Of a stretch of 64,000 nt of DNA, positions 1 to 11,811 are shown one piece after another. The position numbers and the translations under genes were made by a program. Position 1 is the first letter of the stretch; each line of letters starts with the position of its first letter. The stretch lies in NCBI RefSeq assembly GCF_033807575.1, contig NC_084704.1, positions 25,707,968-25,771,967 on the forward strand. Reading direction: 5' to 3'. The notes below the pieces were generated by a model. The model worked only from the letters and a program-made list of their open reading frames with translations. It made no database searches and had not been told where the DNA came from. Origin of the DNA: Cydia pomonella (lineage: Eukaryota; Arthropoda; Insecta; Lepidoptera; Tortricidae).

Positions 1-140
1 TAAAATAGTGTGGGAAGTCCATAACAAGTTGTTTCCCACAAGATAGCATGGAGTCGTTGGGAATGTCTGATGATCTGTCCTCAGTCGACTCCTTTCGACT
101 GATGTGACAATGGGTCTCCAAAGTGAATGTAAGAAGCGAC

Positions 141-3100
141 CTTGTTTAGGCGCGGAGTGGTGCCCCTGCTTGGCGTCGAGGTCGTCGATCTCGTCCATGT
201 CCATCTCCTGGTTGGCCAGGAACTCGAAGTGCGTGAACACCACCGCCGTGTCTTGCACTGAGAGGCCTTCCTCATTGTAGCCTCCGGCCGACACGCCTTT
301 GCGCTGTGGTTCTTTACCTGCCAATCAAAGTGTTGATGTTGAGTATGAACCACAATTTTTAGTGAAAAGTTGGTATTCACAAGTTGTTTCTTTCTTATTA
401 AAACCAGAACCTTAAGTTATTATTAATATTAACTTGTAACTTATACGCGTCAGGACTTTAGCCCGATTCCTCTATGCCCAGCTTTGGGATGTTATAAAGG
501 CAGAATATTGTTGTCCTGAGTTATGGGTTTTTATCTAAGTACATATTTATCTAAATATATAGGTACAGTACAGGTCGATTCACAAGAGCTGGTACGAATG
601 GAATGAATGAGGGAATGAAAAAAAATTATATATATATATAAATATGCATCACATTATCAAATAACTACTCTGATTGTATACCAATACAAGTGGTCATTCA
701 TACAATGAAAGTTCCGTTCATTTTATTCGTGACAGCTTTCGTGAATCCACCTGTATTTATATCGTCTTCTAGTACCCATAGTACAAGCTTTGCTTAGTTT
801 GGGGCTAGGTCGTTCTGTGTAAGACTGCCCCCACATATTTATTTATTAATTTATTATACATATACCTAAGTAAATTAATGAAGAACTCACCAATATCGTA
901 TTTGCGGACCATAGAGTTCATAGAGTAGTCGCATCTGTCTCGCTGCTGCTTGTCATAGTTCCGGCAGTTGGGGTCCTCCTGCTGCTCCTCGTTGTTGAGG
1001 CCCAGGAGCGTGCGCACTCGGTTGGAGCGCACGTCGAGGATCGTATCTGTATAGCCTATTTCCTGTTGAGGATAAATCAGCTTTTAATACATGTAGTCAC
1101 AAGAAGCCGCCGCTCTCATTTTAAAATGTATGTTCAAGTAACATTTTATATCTGTGGTATTAGTTCTCGTAGTAAATTGTAATACAAAGAAAATGGAGCG
1201 AGTACACATTTTGCATACATCACTTCTACTCACTCTATTTTCTTTGCAGTACAATTTTTAGCAATAAAAACTGATACCAGACATAAATATAAGATAGGTA
1301 CCTGCGCCAAAGAAGCCCCGGTTTTTAAACTTGCCTACTGTTTGCCACCAATGTGTATATATTTTTTATAGATGTTTTTGTTCAGATTTGAAGTCGCGGC
1401 AAGGCAAGGTACCACCAAGTTCAGAATGGATATTTATTTATTTTTATTACAGAGCCAATTACAGGTTCTCACTTATAAAAAATTAAATATAACAAAGATC
1501 AAATATAATTACAGTTCAGTTACACACACCCATCTGTCTACCTACAGCACAAGCCAAGGTTAATGTGTACAGCAAGCTGCAGAACTGCATGGACACATAA
1601 GGAATGAGTTCATTCATAAAGTAGCCATGCACTTCCACCACTGACTACAAAACTTAACGCGAATCCAAAATACAATAAAATCTAAATGTACCTACGAAAC
1701 CTACGCATCCATGTAACTACATAGTATTAGTAAGCCGAGCCCAAACCTGCGCTAGAAGTATCACCCATATAAAATGCAATTAATTTATTTCTTATTACTG
1801 AAATGCTATCACTAAATACATCAAAGTCTAGATTAAGTAAAGCTTTATTTAAACTCCTGCCTGCCCTGCACAAAAAACTGTTTTTCCTATATTTAGTGGA
1901 AGCCTGGTTAATACTAATGGGACGAAAGTGCCTTAACCTTCTCGAGGGAACAGTGAAGGAAATTTTACTGAGTATAGTAGGACAATCAACATGGCCTTTA
2001 ATGATATTTAATAAATACAAAATGTCTGCAATTTCACGTCGTTTCACAAGTGGGATTAAGTGATGTTTCTTATACAGCCTAAAATAATTAGCAGAACTAT
2101 AATTTATATGCATTTTAAAGCAGAGAAATTTTATGAATTTTGTTTGTAATTGCTCAATCCTATCAACATAGATTTGATATTGAGGATTCCAAATCTGAGA
2201 TGCATATTCCAGCTTGCTCCTCACATAAGCACAATATAGGATTTTAAGGGTCTTAGTACGAGTAAACCAAGCTGAACTGCGCATTATGAAACCAAGTGAC
2301 TTGGCTGCTTTACACACTATACTATCAATATGGTCATTGAAAACAAGCTTGGAGTCATGGATGACACCTAGATCTCTCATGCTCTCTACTTGCTGTAGTA
2401 TATCACCTTTTAATGAATATGAAGTAGGAATAATATTACGTTTACGAGAAAAAGTTACAGTGAAACATTTGGAAGGGTTTAAATCTAGCTTATTTTTCAT
2501 AGAATAGCTGAAGTTTAAAGTTTGTTACTTTAATGTAACTTAATAAATGATTATCAAATTCAAAAGCAAGGTATGACAACTGGTTTACCTGCAGGTACTG
2601 TTTGATGAGCTGCCGGCCCTGTTTCCACTGCGCGCGCTCGGCGGGCTCGGGCTCCGCGGGAGGCTCCTCCGGCGGCGGGCGCACGTCTCCTTGCTGCAGC
2701 TCTACTCCATACTTCAGTTTGTGGAACTTGGCGCGCTCCTGCTTCAGCGCGTATTCCAGCATCTTGATCCGCCTCACAAGGTCATTCTTTAGATTCTCCT
2801 GACCCTTCCTCTCGCCTTGGAGGAAGGCGATCCGTGCCTGGAATTATAACATATGTATGAATATTGGATACCGTCAAACAGGTCTACATGCATTATATTT
2901 GTAGACCTTATTAGAATGCAATAAGGTCTACAAAGTACATTAGCAGTAACAGTTTTTTTTTTAGATTTTAATTATTAAGTTATAAGGGTAGGTCTCATCA
3001 TTATTGTTTTTTACATACATACAATATCAAAAAGTACAATGGTACCAAATAACTATTGTAGGTATTACATTAATTACACAGCTTAGATCAGGAGTCGGCA

Positions 3101-6100
3101 AACCGCGGCTCGCGAACCGCATGTGGCTCTTTGGAGGTACGATTACGGCTCTTCAAGCAACCAAAAACATCACATTCAGAGTTCTTACATCAATCACTGA
3201 AAACAACATTTGCGGCTCTCAGTTACTTCCTAAAACTGGTGATTACTACTGTGGTTGGCTCTTCTTTTCAAAAGTTTGAAGACCCCTTGCCTAGATCCAA
3301 GTTTTTATGGATCATCTTAAGGGGTAAAACATTTAGGTATATTCATATTTTAATTTTATATAGATAGCATACATTAAGAGAAATATTGTAATTAATGCAA
3401 GAGCTGTAGAAAGTTACTAGACTGTAATAATAACTAATAGACTTAGGACTATTCCTGATAACAAATTTTATTAACAAAATGAAATATCAACATATCTGTT
3501 ATTGATATTGCATTATATAATATTTCTAACATTATTATTAACACGAAAAGCTACCTCAAAATACAAGACACCTTCACTAAAAGAAGATTTATTGGTAGTA
3601 GCTTTCTATATATAATATTGGGACTATAAAGGTGCTAAATATATATAATATTGGGACTATAAAGGTGCTAAATATATATAATAAGGAAAATATGTATCAA
3701 TTTGTAATTAATTTGCATCCTTGAAATTTCTCACTAAGATAGCTATAGAAAATATATTATATGCTCTTCTATTTATCCTCGTAAGGCCCACCTTACAAAA
3801 TCATCCTATTTTTAATTTGGACCTTGTTGTATCGTAAATAGAGACGAATTTCTTTGTTTGAGAAAGCAAGGAGACAAAAGATACGCTACTTTATTTGGTT
3901 TATGGAATAGCTCTAATCAGATTGAAACAGAGTGTAAATTGTGTTGGACATTGGGACTTATGAGGTTATAAATGACTTTAAGAGTTATTGATACAGATTT
4001 ATCATGTTTCATTTCATCAAGCATATGTTTTTGCCAGGAAAAGTTCTATCCCTAAGTGTTGCAGATCCTTTTTTAATTGATTATTTTACATGTGTCTGAT
4101 TCTATTATACAACCAAAGAACAGAAGGCTTTACTTGAATAAAATATTAATAGTAACAAATATTAGTTTTGTTTTTAACACCATGGGTATCATTAAACGAG
4201 TTTGCATCCTAAAGAAGACCCTAGTTAGTTGTTTGTGAAAGTTGCAGCCATCCACTGGCAAGGTATCCACTATCCATAGAGCTTGATTCCCACCAGCTTG
4301 CCTAAATTCATACAATTATTGTGCACTTTAGTTTGACTCACAGCCATCCACTTCAGTCATCTGACCTATCAGCAGTTTAACCGAGAGTGAAAACATACAA
4401 AACTTGAAAGTAATGTAAAATTTTGAGTCCATACCTAGGTAAGTTATGAGAATCTAGTTGTTAAAGGACTAGATTGAACCACTATGATTTTCTTGTTTGA
4501 AAGTAAGTAAGTAAGTAAGTAAATATTCTTTATTGCACCAACAATTATACATTTTACATACATGTAAAACTACAAATGATTTTTAAAGGAAAATAGAACC
4601 AGGTAACAACAGGCGGTCTTATCGCTAAAAAGCGATCTCTTCCAGACAACCTTTAGGTAGCAGGAAATTTCGAACTCATACAAAAGTCAACAGGTAGTGC
4701 AAGGAGCTAAATATGGAGACTATTAAATACAAACACACATACTACTTATATAAGTATTAAAACAATACCTAATATACTAATAAATATACAATATATATAT
4801 ATATATATTTATACTTACACATATACAATATATAAATGGCAACTTAAGGTAGAGATAGAAAGTATAGTTTCAGCTGATTTTTGAAAATGGGGAGAGATTT
4901 AGCTAATCTTAATTCTACTGGCAGAGCATTCCATAACCGAACAGCCCGGAAGGTAAAAGAGCTATTATAAAATTTTGAAGTAGATAGGGGAGGAGCAAGA
5001 ATATGAGTCTGAGAACATCTGATAGAAGAGAGATACTTAAAACGCTCTTTGAGATAAGGTGGTGTAGCGGGGTTAAAGAGAATGCCATAAAGGAGGGCAA
5101 GAACATGAGAGTCACGGCGAAGACGAATAGGAAGCCACTTGAGCTGAGAACGAAACTGAGACACATGGTCATATTTGCGCAAGCCAAATATAAACCTTAT
5201 ACAGAGATTCTGGAGGCGCTCAAGCCTAAAGCAAAGTTACATGTTTCAAATTTTATTTCTAGTATTGAGCATGGTCTAAATTTCTTGAAGTATGAACTTC
5301 ATTCAGAGGTGTAATGCTCTATTAGCTACAACTATTTTCTATAGGAAATTACAGTACTGAATAAGTTAATAAGCTTGATGTTTCAATATTCATTGTGACA
5401 GCACATTGTGTTCACATTATAAATCTTAGCCACCTATGTTAATATTGTTAATGTGTAGCAGATGGCAGATACATGTGGTGTGAGATACAAATAATCTAAC
5501 CAGAACACAGTGTATCAAAAATAGTTAGGTACTTTATAATCATTAATATTTGCTTTACTACCAGTAGGTATTTTCATAACAAAACATGTACTAACTCTCA
5601 AGAAGGAACACCAAGACAATCTTTATGAATGTTTTCCTGTATAGGTTTGTGTCAAGAACCTTGATGAGAGAAACATACAAATGGAGCTACAAGCGGGTAT
5701 GTCCCTTACACATGTTTTAAATTGAGCACTTGGCATGCTACACTGAAAATACCTAACAAAGTCAATAATAACATTAACATGCATACTATAAATATTATTA
5801 TTATAATTATTTAGTTTTAGACAGGCAGCTGATGCTGGTACGACTAAATCAGAGTTCACTTTCACTATTTAGATATAAATATTAGTTCATAATCATAGTA
5901 GATGTACAATTTGAATACAGTTACTCTTATTATATACAACATTTTTTATTTTCAAAACAAAGCTTATTTCATAACAAAATCTGAAAATGTAAATGAAACC
6001 TACAATTTTTATAGCCCATATAAATTTAAGGTAAAAACAAGACAAAACATTCTGTTTTAGCTATTTTGGGTCTATCTAGGAAACGAAATTTAATGCTTTG

Positions 6101-7411
6101 ATTTTTTTCTGTTGCTAAATAAAATTATCAATGTTAGTGAAGCATAACCCTTGGAGTGGTAGGCCGTCGGCTCCTGACCAATTACTTTTTTTTAAAATTT
6201 CAATTTTTTATTTATTTTATTTTATTTTGCAAGAAGAAGAAGAACAACCCAAAAAAGATGTATGCCAATGGAAGAATTATCACAAATTTCCTAGTGTCAA
6301 ACATATTTTACTATATAATATCCAGAATTACTTATTTCCTAAACTCCTTGAGGCTCTCCTCATCATAAATAGTAGCCATTATTTTCCAGTGGGACAAAAA
6401 TAATATTATATTGGTAGAATAAGTAGGTGTCATAAGAAAAATCACTCGAATCAGAAATATGTTTTGACATTATTACTTTAACCTGGGTGACAAAAAAAAT
6501 ATTTATTTATTTAATCTTTATTGCACAATAGAAAAAAATCTTACAGTATAAAAGGTGGACTTAATACCATGAGGCATATTCTACCAGTCAATATTAAGGC
6601 TAAGCAGAGATTGTGAGCGGTGAATTTAAATATTTTAAATTAATTCAACAAAACAGCTGACTATAACACATCCTAACAGGAAAGTACACTCTAATAAAGT
6701 AGGTTATAAGCATGTAACATTAAATACAGAATGTACACTAACCATATTGTGTGAACAAAAAGCAAGAATTGATGAATTTATCTAAACTAAGAAGTTACAT
6801 GAGGGTAATCAAATAAAAAAATCATTAATCAAACCAAAGTATCAAAAACTTACTGAAGCTTTGTTAGTAGTTAATTAAAAACAACTGAGCATTAAAATTA
6901 GTTATTTTAAGTTGTCTACAAAGGATTGATCAACTAATCAATAATTCCATATGGTTGGCGTGCAATAATTGCGTCCAGGTAAGCATTTACGGTGTGCAAA
7001 AGGTTACAAATAATAAAAAAAATACGAATTGGAACACTCAAATGCTATTCCTATTAGTATGATTTATCTTGCAATAACATAAAAATTCAAGAGAATTTAA
7101 ATCTTCTTTGGTATAATACAAGTAGAAACCTAAAGAAATATCTCTCAATATCAAAACAAAGAAAATAGTTATAAAAAAACAAGTATGATCACCTCAAACT
7201 CTGCTCTGTCCACCTCCCATTGTGATCTCTCGAGCTCGAATCTCGCCCATTCGTGTTGAATAAAATGCAAAATGCCAGGTATCGAATACTGGACGCTTTG
7301 GCTAGGTTCGTCATTCTGTTTGTTGTTTATACTGACTCCGATTTGAGATCCCACTTGCCCTCCGTTGTGATGAGATACGGAGCTATCATCCATGGCTGTG
7401 GGGATTTTCAT
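141..7411 (-). CDS. Cka: Striatin / Cka N-terminal half (partial gene, 4 exons)
   Basis: Striatins are regulatory B-type subunits of PP2A and scaffold the STRIPAK complex; the insect orthologue is Cka. Exons on the minus strand are 7193-7411, 2589-2837, 891-1062 and about 141-317. The first three donors (all GT) and the three acceptors (all AG) keep the frame. Exon 1 starts at the ATG at 7411 and holds the caveolin-binding/coiled-coil start (SIPGILHFIQHEWARFELER). Exon 2 continues the coiled coil (RRIKMLEYALKQERAKFHKL) and ends QYLQ. Exon 3 has EIGYTDTILDVRSNRVRTLL, a strongly conserved striatin segment. Exon 4 gives the acidic linker FEFLANQEMDMDEIDD. The donor of exon 4 is uncertain: a weak one lies at 141/140, but the frame stays open to base 1. 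The WD40 repeats must lie beyond the left edge. A different start upstream is possible, since the 5' UTR was not identified. Confidence 0.88.
318..890 (-). other. Cka intron 3
   Basis: AT-rich intron with a short (TA)n run near 631. I see no gene or recognisable mobile element in it. Confidence 0.6.
1151..1282. repeat. Hairpin MITE in Cka intron 2
   Basis: A near-palindrome of about 132 bp. The left arm (tctgtggtattagttctcg..., ending aaagaaaatggagcgagta) is matched in inverse orientation by the right arm ending ctgataccaga, with about 55 nt per arm and a short loop near 1205-1228. The structure is typical of a non-autonomous DNA transposon. The target duplication is not clear. Confidence 0.6.
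1430..2500 (-). mobile_element. 5'-truncated LINE (RT C-terminus) in Cka intron 2
   Basis: The minus-strand ORF 1727-2500 (257 aa as read) matches the region after the catalytic core of jockey/CR1-like reverse transcriptases. It has the NPSKCFTVTFSR strand, a RDLGVIHDSKLVFNDHI block, the AYVRSKLEYASQIWNP block, and a C-terminal domain rich in conserved leucines. The catalytic YADD part is missing, so this is a 5'-truncated copy. Downstream of the stop a 3' UTR runs to about 1430 and ends in an AATAAAAATAAATAAAT tail. The ORF has no internal stop, suggesting a fairly young insertion, but it cannot move on its own. Orientation is the same as Cka. Confidence 0.82.
3089..3288. mobile_element. hAT-type MITE
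   Basis: A 200-bp element starting CAGGAGTCGGCAAAC and ending with the inverse-type terminus GTTTGAAGACCCCTT. It is flanked by an 8-bp near-duplication, GCTTAGAT (3081-3088) and GCCTAGAT (3289-3296), 7 of 8 identical. The CAGNNGTCGGCAAAC terminus together with the 8-bp duplication is characteristic of the hAT superfamily. There is no coding capacity. Confidence 0.7.
3612..3683. repeat. 33-bp tandem duplication
   Basis: The block with the core ttgggactataaaggtgct occurs at about 3618 and again at 3651, embedded in tata-rich sequence; it is essentially two perfect copies of a 33-bp unit. Confidence 0.85.
4500..5300 (-). mobile_element. LINE fragment with (TTAC)n 3' tail
   Basis: The minus-strand reading 4844-5182 has the typical end of a non-LTR RT: LKWLPIRLRRDSHVLALLYG and AVRLWNALPVELR. 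Just upstream in another frame is a conserved LQNLCIRFIFGLRKYDHVS-type block, so the copy is degenerate or frameshifted near 5185. The 3' UTR contains a block around 4600-4665 that recurs on the plus strand at 59168-59215 (ggttgtctggaagagatcgc), so both are ends of one family. It terminates with AATAAAGAATATT followed by TTAC repeats (about 4500-4520). Confidence 0.8.
6505..6640 (-). mobile_element. LINE/SINE 3' end fragment (family also at 34345)
   Basis: tttatttatttaatctttattgcacaat followed by ggtggacttaataccatgaggcat and ctaccagtcaa. The same order of blocks occurs at 34345-34460. The (TTTA)n plus AATAAAG-type sequence on the minus strand marks a retrotransposon 3' terminus. No coding part is attached. 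Confidence 0.6.
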
Positions 7412-7789
7412 GACATGGCCACCATTACCGAACTTGTCACAGACCTATCATACAGAACTACAAAGACAAACTACGCGAAATAAAATACTAACACATTATT
7501 TTACTATATTTCAACTAAAGTTCACGTAGGTGACACCATCTAAAACATTTTTTATCGACGAATTCATGAATGACAAAAATTATTGCATGACGGAATAGAA
7601 AAGTCGAAACGACGTCCGTCCGCTACATTGCTTTTTTTTTTCGTTTCTGTGTTGCCCGCTGAAATGTAATGTTTCCCACATAAACAAATTAAATTCTGAG
7701 AACCTACTTTGCGGCAAAGAATATAATACTCACTAGGAGAAGAACGCTAACTCCATACAAAAAAATGCCCCTTTCAAAAGTTCGTTTAT
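7412..7789 (-). other. 5' flank of Cka
   Basis: Sequence upstream of the first recognised Cka coding exon. It should contain the 5' UTR and promoter, but I can point to no TATA box or certain upstream exon. Confidence 0.3.
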
Positions 7790-7965
7790 ACTAGTGGCGC
7801 TCTCTTTGTATCTCAGTACTAAAATTGACAACCGGTTTAGCCTGGCGGGTTTTGGTAGGTAGTGATCCAGTTCTAGCTAGTGGTTCTGGGTTCGAATCCC
7901 GGCGACGGAATTTCTTTTTGTATTTTTTCATTTTTTGTTTTTGTTGGGGTGAGGTTTTTAAATTA
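7790..7965 (+). repeat. tRNA-derived SINE-like repeat with Pol III B box
   Basis: The plus strand contains GGTTCGAATCCC (about 7888-7899), a perfect Pol III B-box core, preceded by a 5' block reading ccggtttagcctggcgg. A clear A box is not obvious. Flanking T-rich tracts would fit a SINE. It does not fold as a functional tRNA by eye, so I call it a SINE-like relic. Confidence 0.45.
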
Positions 7966-8734
7966 GTATTTATCAAATAAAAAAATATTATGTTACATAT
8001 TAATCAAAATCACAGGCATCTTTTGTCCTAAGAGATAATGATATCTATATTTTAAAGTTTATTCAATATAAAAGGTAACAATACAGTTTATTATCAAGTT
8101 ATAAATATTTTTATTCCTATATATTAGGATCAAAAGAGCTTAATTCGTTCGAAAAACATACAATAGGCAGGAAAAAAGTCATTTTTTATACAAATTTATG
8201 TATCGGACGGGGCTTGTTGAACTAACTGTGACACTTCCATATAATATCTACATACCTATATGAATTTTATTCAATGAGACCACAGGTCGGTAATTTCGGT
8301 TCATTATTGATGTGGGTACCAAATAGTTAACCTATCCTGTGCGTGTGATTATCTTTTGATTTTTTTAAGGAGTTATTTTTGTTTAGGTCGTCTATTTTTA
8401 GCGCATGTTTTAATTCCCAGATCACCTTCATAACAATAAATAGAAGTCATTAAAATTTTCATGATAAAAACAATTTTATATATATACATATACTATTTAT
8501 TGCATTTAATATAGATTTTTTATATATCTAAAACATGATCTTTGGCACATCTGATTTTACTCCACAATTGCAATTAGTGTAACTTGTAATCATATCACAT
8601 ATATCAGCCCAAAAACTAAAAATTACATGAATATATGACAGACAAAGTTGTTATTACATCTATCCGATTGTCGGACACTTTCTGCTCCACAGCTCAGTGC
8701 AGCGGTCTTGTTGATGGTTACCGGGAAACTACAA
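7966..8734. other. No gene seen
   Basis: AT-rich sequence; neither strand shows a coding region, and there is no recognisable element. Confidence 0.5.
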
Positions 8735-8923
8735 CTAGTCACAATTATGTGGCGGATCCGTGCCTTTTGATTTTGAGCCTTTCCAAGGAAATGATATGAC
8801 GCCCAAGGATGTTTTGCTCACGTTCACCCTCTAAAACAAAACAGTCACATTTTAAACAATACTATAACCTATGTCCCTAATTACTAACCTTGCTAATAGC
8901 TACCAGAGTTCTAAATTGCCAGC
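8735..8923 (-). CDS. Two candidate 3' exons of an unrecognised gene
   Basis: Two minus-strand segments look like real exons. The terminal one (8735-8830, 96 nt) follows a good acceptor (tttgttttag), encodes 31 residues including GVISFPWKGSKSKGTDPPHN, and ends in TAG. The one before it (8890-8923, 34 nt) follows gttttag, gives WQFRTLVAISK and ends in a GTTAGT donor. The phases fit: 1 nt, then 11 codons, then a phase-0 junction. I do not recognise the protein, and upstream exons were not found in the repeat-filled sequence to the right. The segments are short and could be chance; transcript evidence would settle it. Confidence 0.3.
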
Positions 8924-8936
8924 TAAAACAATGTTA

Positions 8937-10060
8937 GAATTTACATCTATGATGAATTTAGATTGTAATTTTGGACGCGATAGGGCGGCCGTGCGACTTA
9001 AGAGGGTGGTAAGATTAAATTTATATATTTGAATTTGGCAATAGTACACTTATTTTATTTATAGATTAAAATATTTCTTACCTTGAAATAATTGTTGTTT
9101 CTTAGTTTAGTACAATGGATTAAACTTTAACCGAGTTTGAGCGGAGATACTGTGCGGTGGATTTTTAATTTTAAAAATTAATCAATAAATCTATTTCAAC
9201 AACATAAATCGTTATTTAATCATTTTATATGAAAACTGATAGTTTTGAAAATGAAAATAGTTTTGCGTCAATGACTTTGACAGCATTGACATTGCAGACT
9301 TTTGTCTATGTTCTAACCGGCCAGACCCAAGTGCAAGGCTTTATGGAGGGTATATGTGCCTCTGACCTCCATAGATTTTATGAACATAGACAAAGACAAA
9401 CTGAAATAGGTAATAATTTATATAAAATAATAATAATTTACATATGGTAGTGTGACATAAATCAAAATATTTGATAAAAATGATTTTATTTGTTCCCAAA
9501 GTTGAATAGACAAAGTCAGTTAGGAGCAATGTTGCTGTAGCAAAATATTTTTATATTAATAACTGGTATCTATTTCCAGAGCGTTAGACCACACATGCGC
9601 AATTATGAAGCGTCATATCTTTCTAAAGATGTCGACAGGCCTTGCTTTGCGGGCATCTTTCTCTGTAGACTGCACAGACTACAGAGCCAGACCACATGAG
9701 AAGTCTAAGTGGCCGTTGCATCTCTTTCTAATTAGGGTGGCCATGAGTTATATAAAAAAAAAGAAAAAAAATATTAGTTCCATCTTACGCTGCAGCCACA
9801 GGATATTCCTTTTACAGTAAAGGTTTAAAATCTTAATGTTAAAGCCTAAGATTAACGATGGTCTCCACACTAGGCAAAGCCTGTATCGTGGTTACCGTGG
9901 TTACAAACATTTTTTACATGCATGTTTCTTTTTTTTTTTAATCCATTTAAATTGCTTGAGAATAAAGGTGCACAAGTTAATATGTATTTTAATATTTAAT
10001 CTAGATATGAAATACAAAGATTAGTGTGTGTGTGTGTGTGCCTGTGTGTGTGTTTTTGCG
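8937..10060. other. No gene seen; (TG)n microsatellite at the end
   Basis: No supported coding region. A (TG)n tract lies at about 10024-10053; it abuts the 3' side of the minus-strand LINE and may be its tail. Confidence 0.45.
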
Positions 10061-10647
10061 CACGCATTAAATCATAGCAAGGAGATGCAGCCCTACGAGG
10101 GAATTTGTTCTCTTGGGATCAGATACCAACCGAGGTTACTATCTGCTGCTACCTTATAACTTTCAAAATGTCTTCACATTCGTCATAACTGCAGGATACC
10201 AGAAGAGACTGGATTTGCATTTTAACTTGACTTAACCGACAATCTTTTATATTGCAGGTTTTGAGTAATTTGTTGTATATGTGCGGAAACAGAAATGCTT
10301 TAAACCGTTTAGCAAAAGCAGATTTAACGCGTGGTTTCGGGACTTGGAATATTCTTTTCTGTAACATATTTATCAGATTAGATGTCTGGCTAGTATTTCT
10401 GTGCATGAGCATGGCAACACGTAAAATGAATAATTTTCTAACTGACAATACTTGAGCTTCACTATAAAGAGCATGTGTAGGATATCGACGGGGTCTAAGT
10501 AAGGAAACCTTAAGAACAGCCCTTTGAGCTCTTTCCAAGTCTATTAAAGTGGACTTAGCACAGCCACCCTACGCAAGAATGCAATAATCTAAAATAGATT
10601 GATATAATCCCAGATATACCATTTTAAGAGTTTGTCCATCTGTAGCC

Positions 10648-10805
10648 CAGTGGCGTAGCGTGCCTTGGCGGGGCCCCGTATAAAAATTTGTTTGGGGGCC
10701 CTTAGGAAGGGTAAAGATTTCTCACAAAAACGTACGTTGGGGGCCCCCGTGGCCCGGGGGCCCCGTATAATTGATACGGCAGATACGGCGGTAGCTACGC
10801 CCCTG
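10648..10805. mobile_element. hAT MITE with 8-bp target duplication
   Basis: A 158-bp element beginning CAGTGGCGTAGC and ending GCTACGCCCCTG (imperfect inverted ends). The perfect 8-bp duplication CTGTAGCC occurs at 10640-10647 and 10806-10813. Both features are diagnostic of hAT. It sits inside the LINE fragment. Confidence 0.88.
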
Positions 10806-10914
10806 CTGTAGCCGCTCTTAGTAGTTTCATTGTATAAATAAGTTTCCGAACCCTACCCGCTGTTATCGCGATGTGCTTTTTAAAATTAAGTTTCTCGTCT
10901 ATTTCTACCCCTAA

Positions 10915-11811
10915 GGGGGCGTCCACAAATTACGTAACGCAAAATTCCTAATTTTTTGACCCCCCCCCCCACGCCTCATGTAACAGGGCCGTCACGCTTA
11001 TCTGGGATCCCCCCCCCCCTTCAATTCCGTTACGTAACAAGTACTTTGTAAAAATCTTTAGGTTAATATTCAGAAAAGAAAGACAGGTGGTAGTATAGAT
11101 ACTTTTTAATCAAAAATCTGTCTGTTTTAATAAATCATTAAACTGTGGTTTCAAGGAATCAAGAAATTTAATCATCTATGAACGGGTTTTGGTTCCATTT
11201 CTTAATACATTCTATTAAAGATAAATCAGAATCGCTCTCACAATCGGTATCGGCTTCGTCGGCGATTCCATCTTCTGTGGCTATCTCTTCTTCTGCCACC
11301 CACTCCACCGTGTCAGGTGTCACCTGACACAATAGCTCTCCCTGACGCCGCGTGATAACTCGCCTAACGGAGACTTTATTTGCAGAAGTTGATTTTGTGT
11401 GAATAATTCTGCGGTGATGTGCAGCTGCTTTTTTAGAGCATGAATATGCCTTGAAGGCCTTTTGATAAATTTCACCTATTTTCGATGTCATCACTTTTAA
11501 ATATATTAATTTACTTATAATTTAGCGTGACACACGGCACAAATCACAAACAACTGCGGCACTTGCAGCACGGTGCTGACTGTCTAATAGTATCTGTGTC
11601 TGTCTGTCATTATCGCGTCGCGCGCTCGGTGCTGCCAATATTTTCTCAGAGAAATACCGCAAATTAGGGATGTGAGAAACATTTTTTTTTTAAAATCGTG
11701 CGTGACGTAACGCAAACCTTGACCCCCCTCTCCCCAATGTAACAGGACCGTAACGCTTGGCCTGACTCCCCCCTCCCTCCAATTTGCGTTACGTAATTTG
11801 TGGACGCCCCC
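10915..11811. mobile_element. PIF/Harbinger-like DNA element with TIRs
   Basis: An 897-bp element with inverted ends GGGGGCGTCCACAAATTACG, each followed about 35 nt inward by a C-rich/G-rich run. The flanking triplets are TAA (10912-10914) and TAC (11812-11814), close to the 3-bp TWA duplication of PIF/Harbinger. The right flank resumes the interrupted LINE coding sequence. Two other elements of the same architecture occur at 14787 and 30234. Confidence 0.68.
11168..11494 (-). CDS. Uncharacterised ORF inside the Harbinger-like element
   Basis: 108 aa as read, with MMTSKIGEIYQKAF near the start, a basic middle (RRVITRRQGE) and a very acidic C-terminal third (EEEIATEDGIADEADTDCES). It lies wholly between the two TIRs and is the only sizeable ORF of the element. 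I do not recognise it and see no DDE transposase or Myb motif. It may be a remnant of the element's accessory protein or a captured fragment. Composition and continuity make it more credible than most ORFs of this size here. Confidence 0.35.
   Translation of the reverse strand: MMTSKIGEIYQKAFKAYSCSKKAAAHHRRIIHTKSTSANKVSVRRVITRRQGELLCQVTPDTVEWVAEEEIATEDGIADEADTDCESDSDLSLIECIKKWNQNPFIDD

Larger units (their letters stand above)
2838..7192 (-). other. Cka intron 1
   Basis: A 4.36-kb intron between coding exons 1 and 2. It holds a hAT-like MITE (3089-3288), a short 33-bp tandem duplication (about 3612-3683), a LINE fragment (4500-5300) and a LINE 3' end (6505-6640). The stretches 3690-4495, 5310-6500 and 6645-7190 are AT-rich, with no gene that I can support. 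Confidence 0.65.

Noticed and set aside
1803..2063. Plus-strand ORF opposite the intronic LINE
   Set aside because: Antisense shadow of the RT frame.
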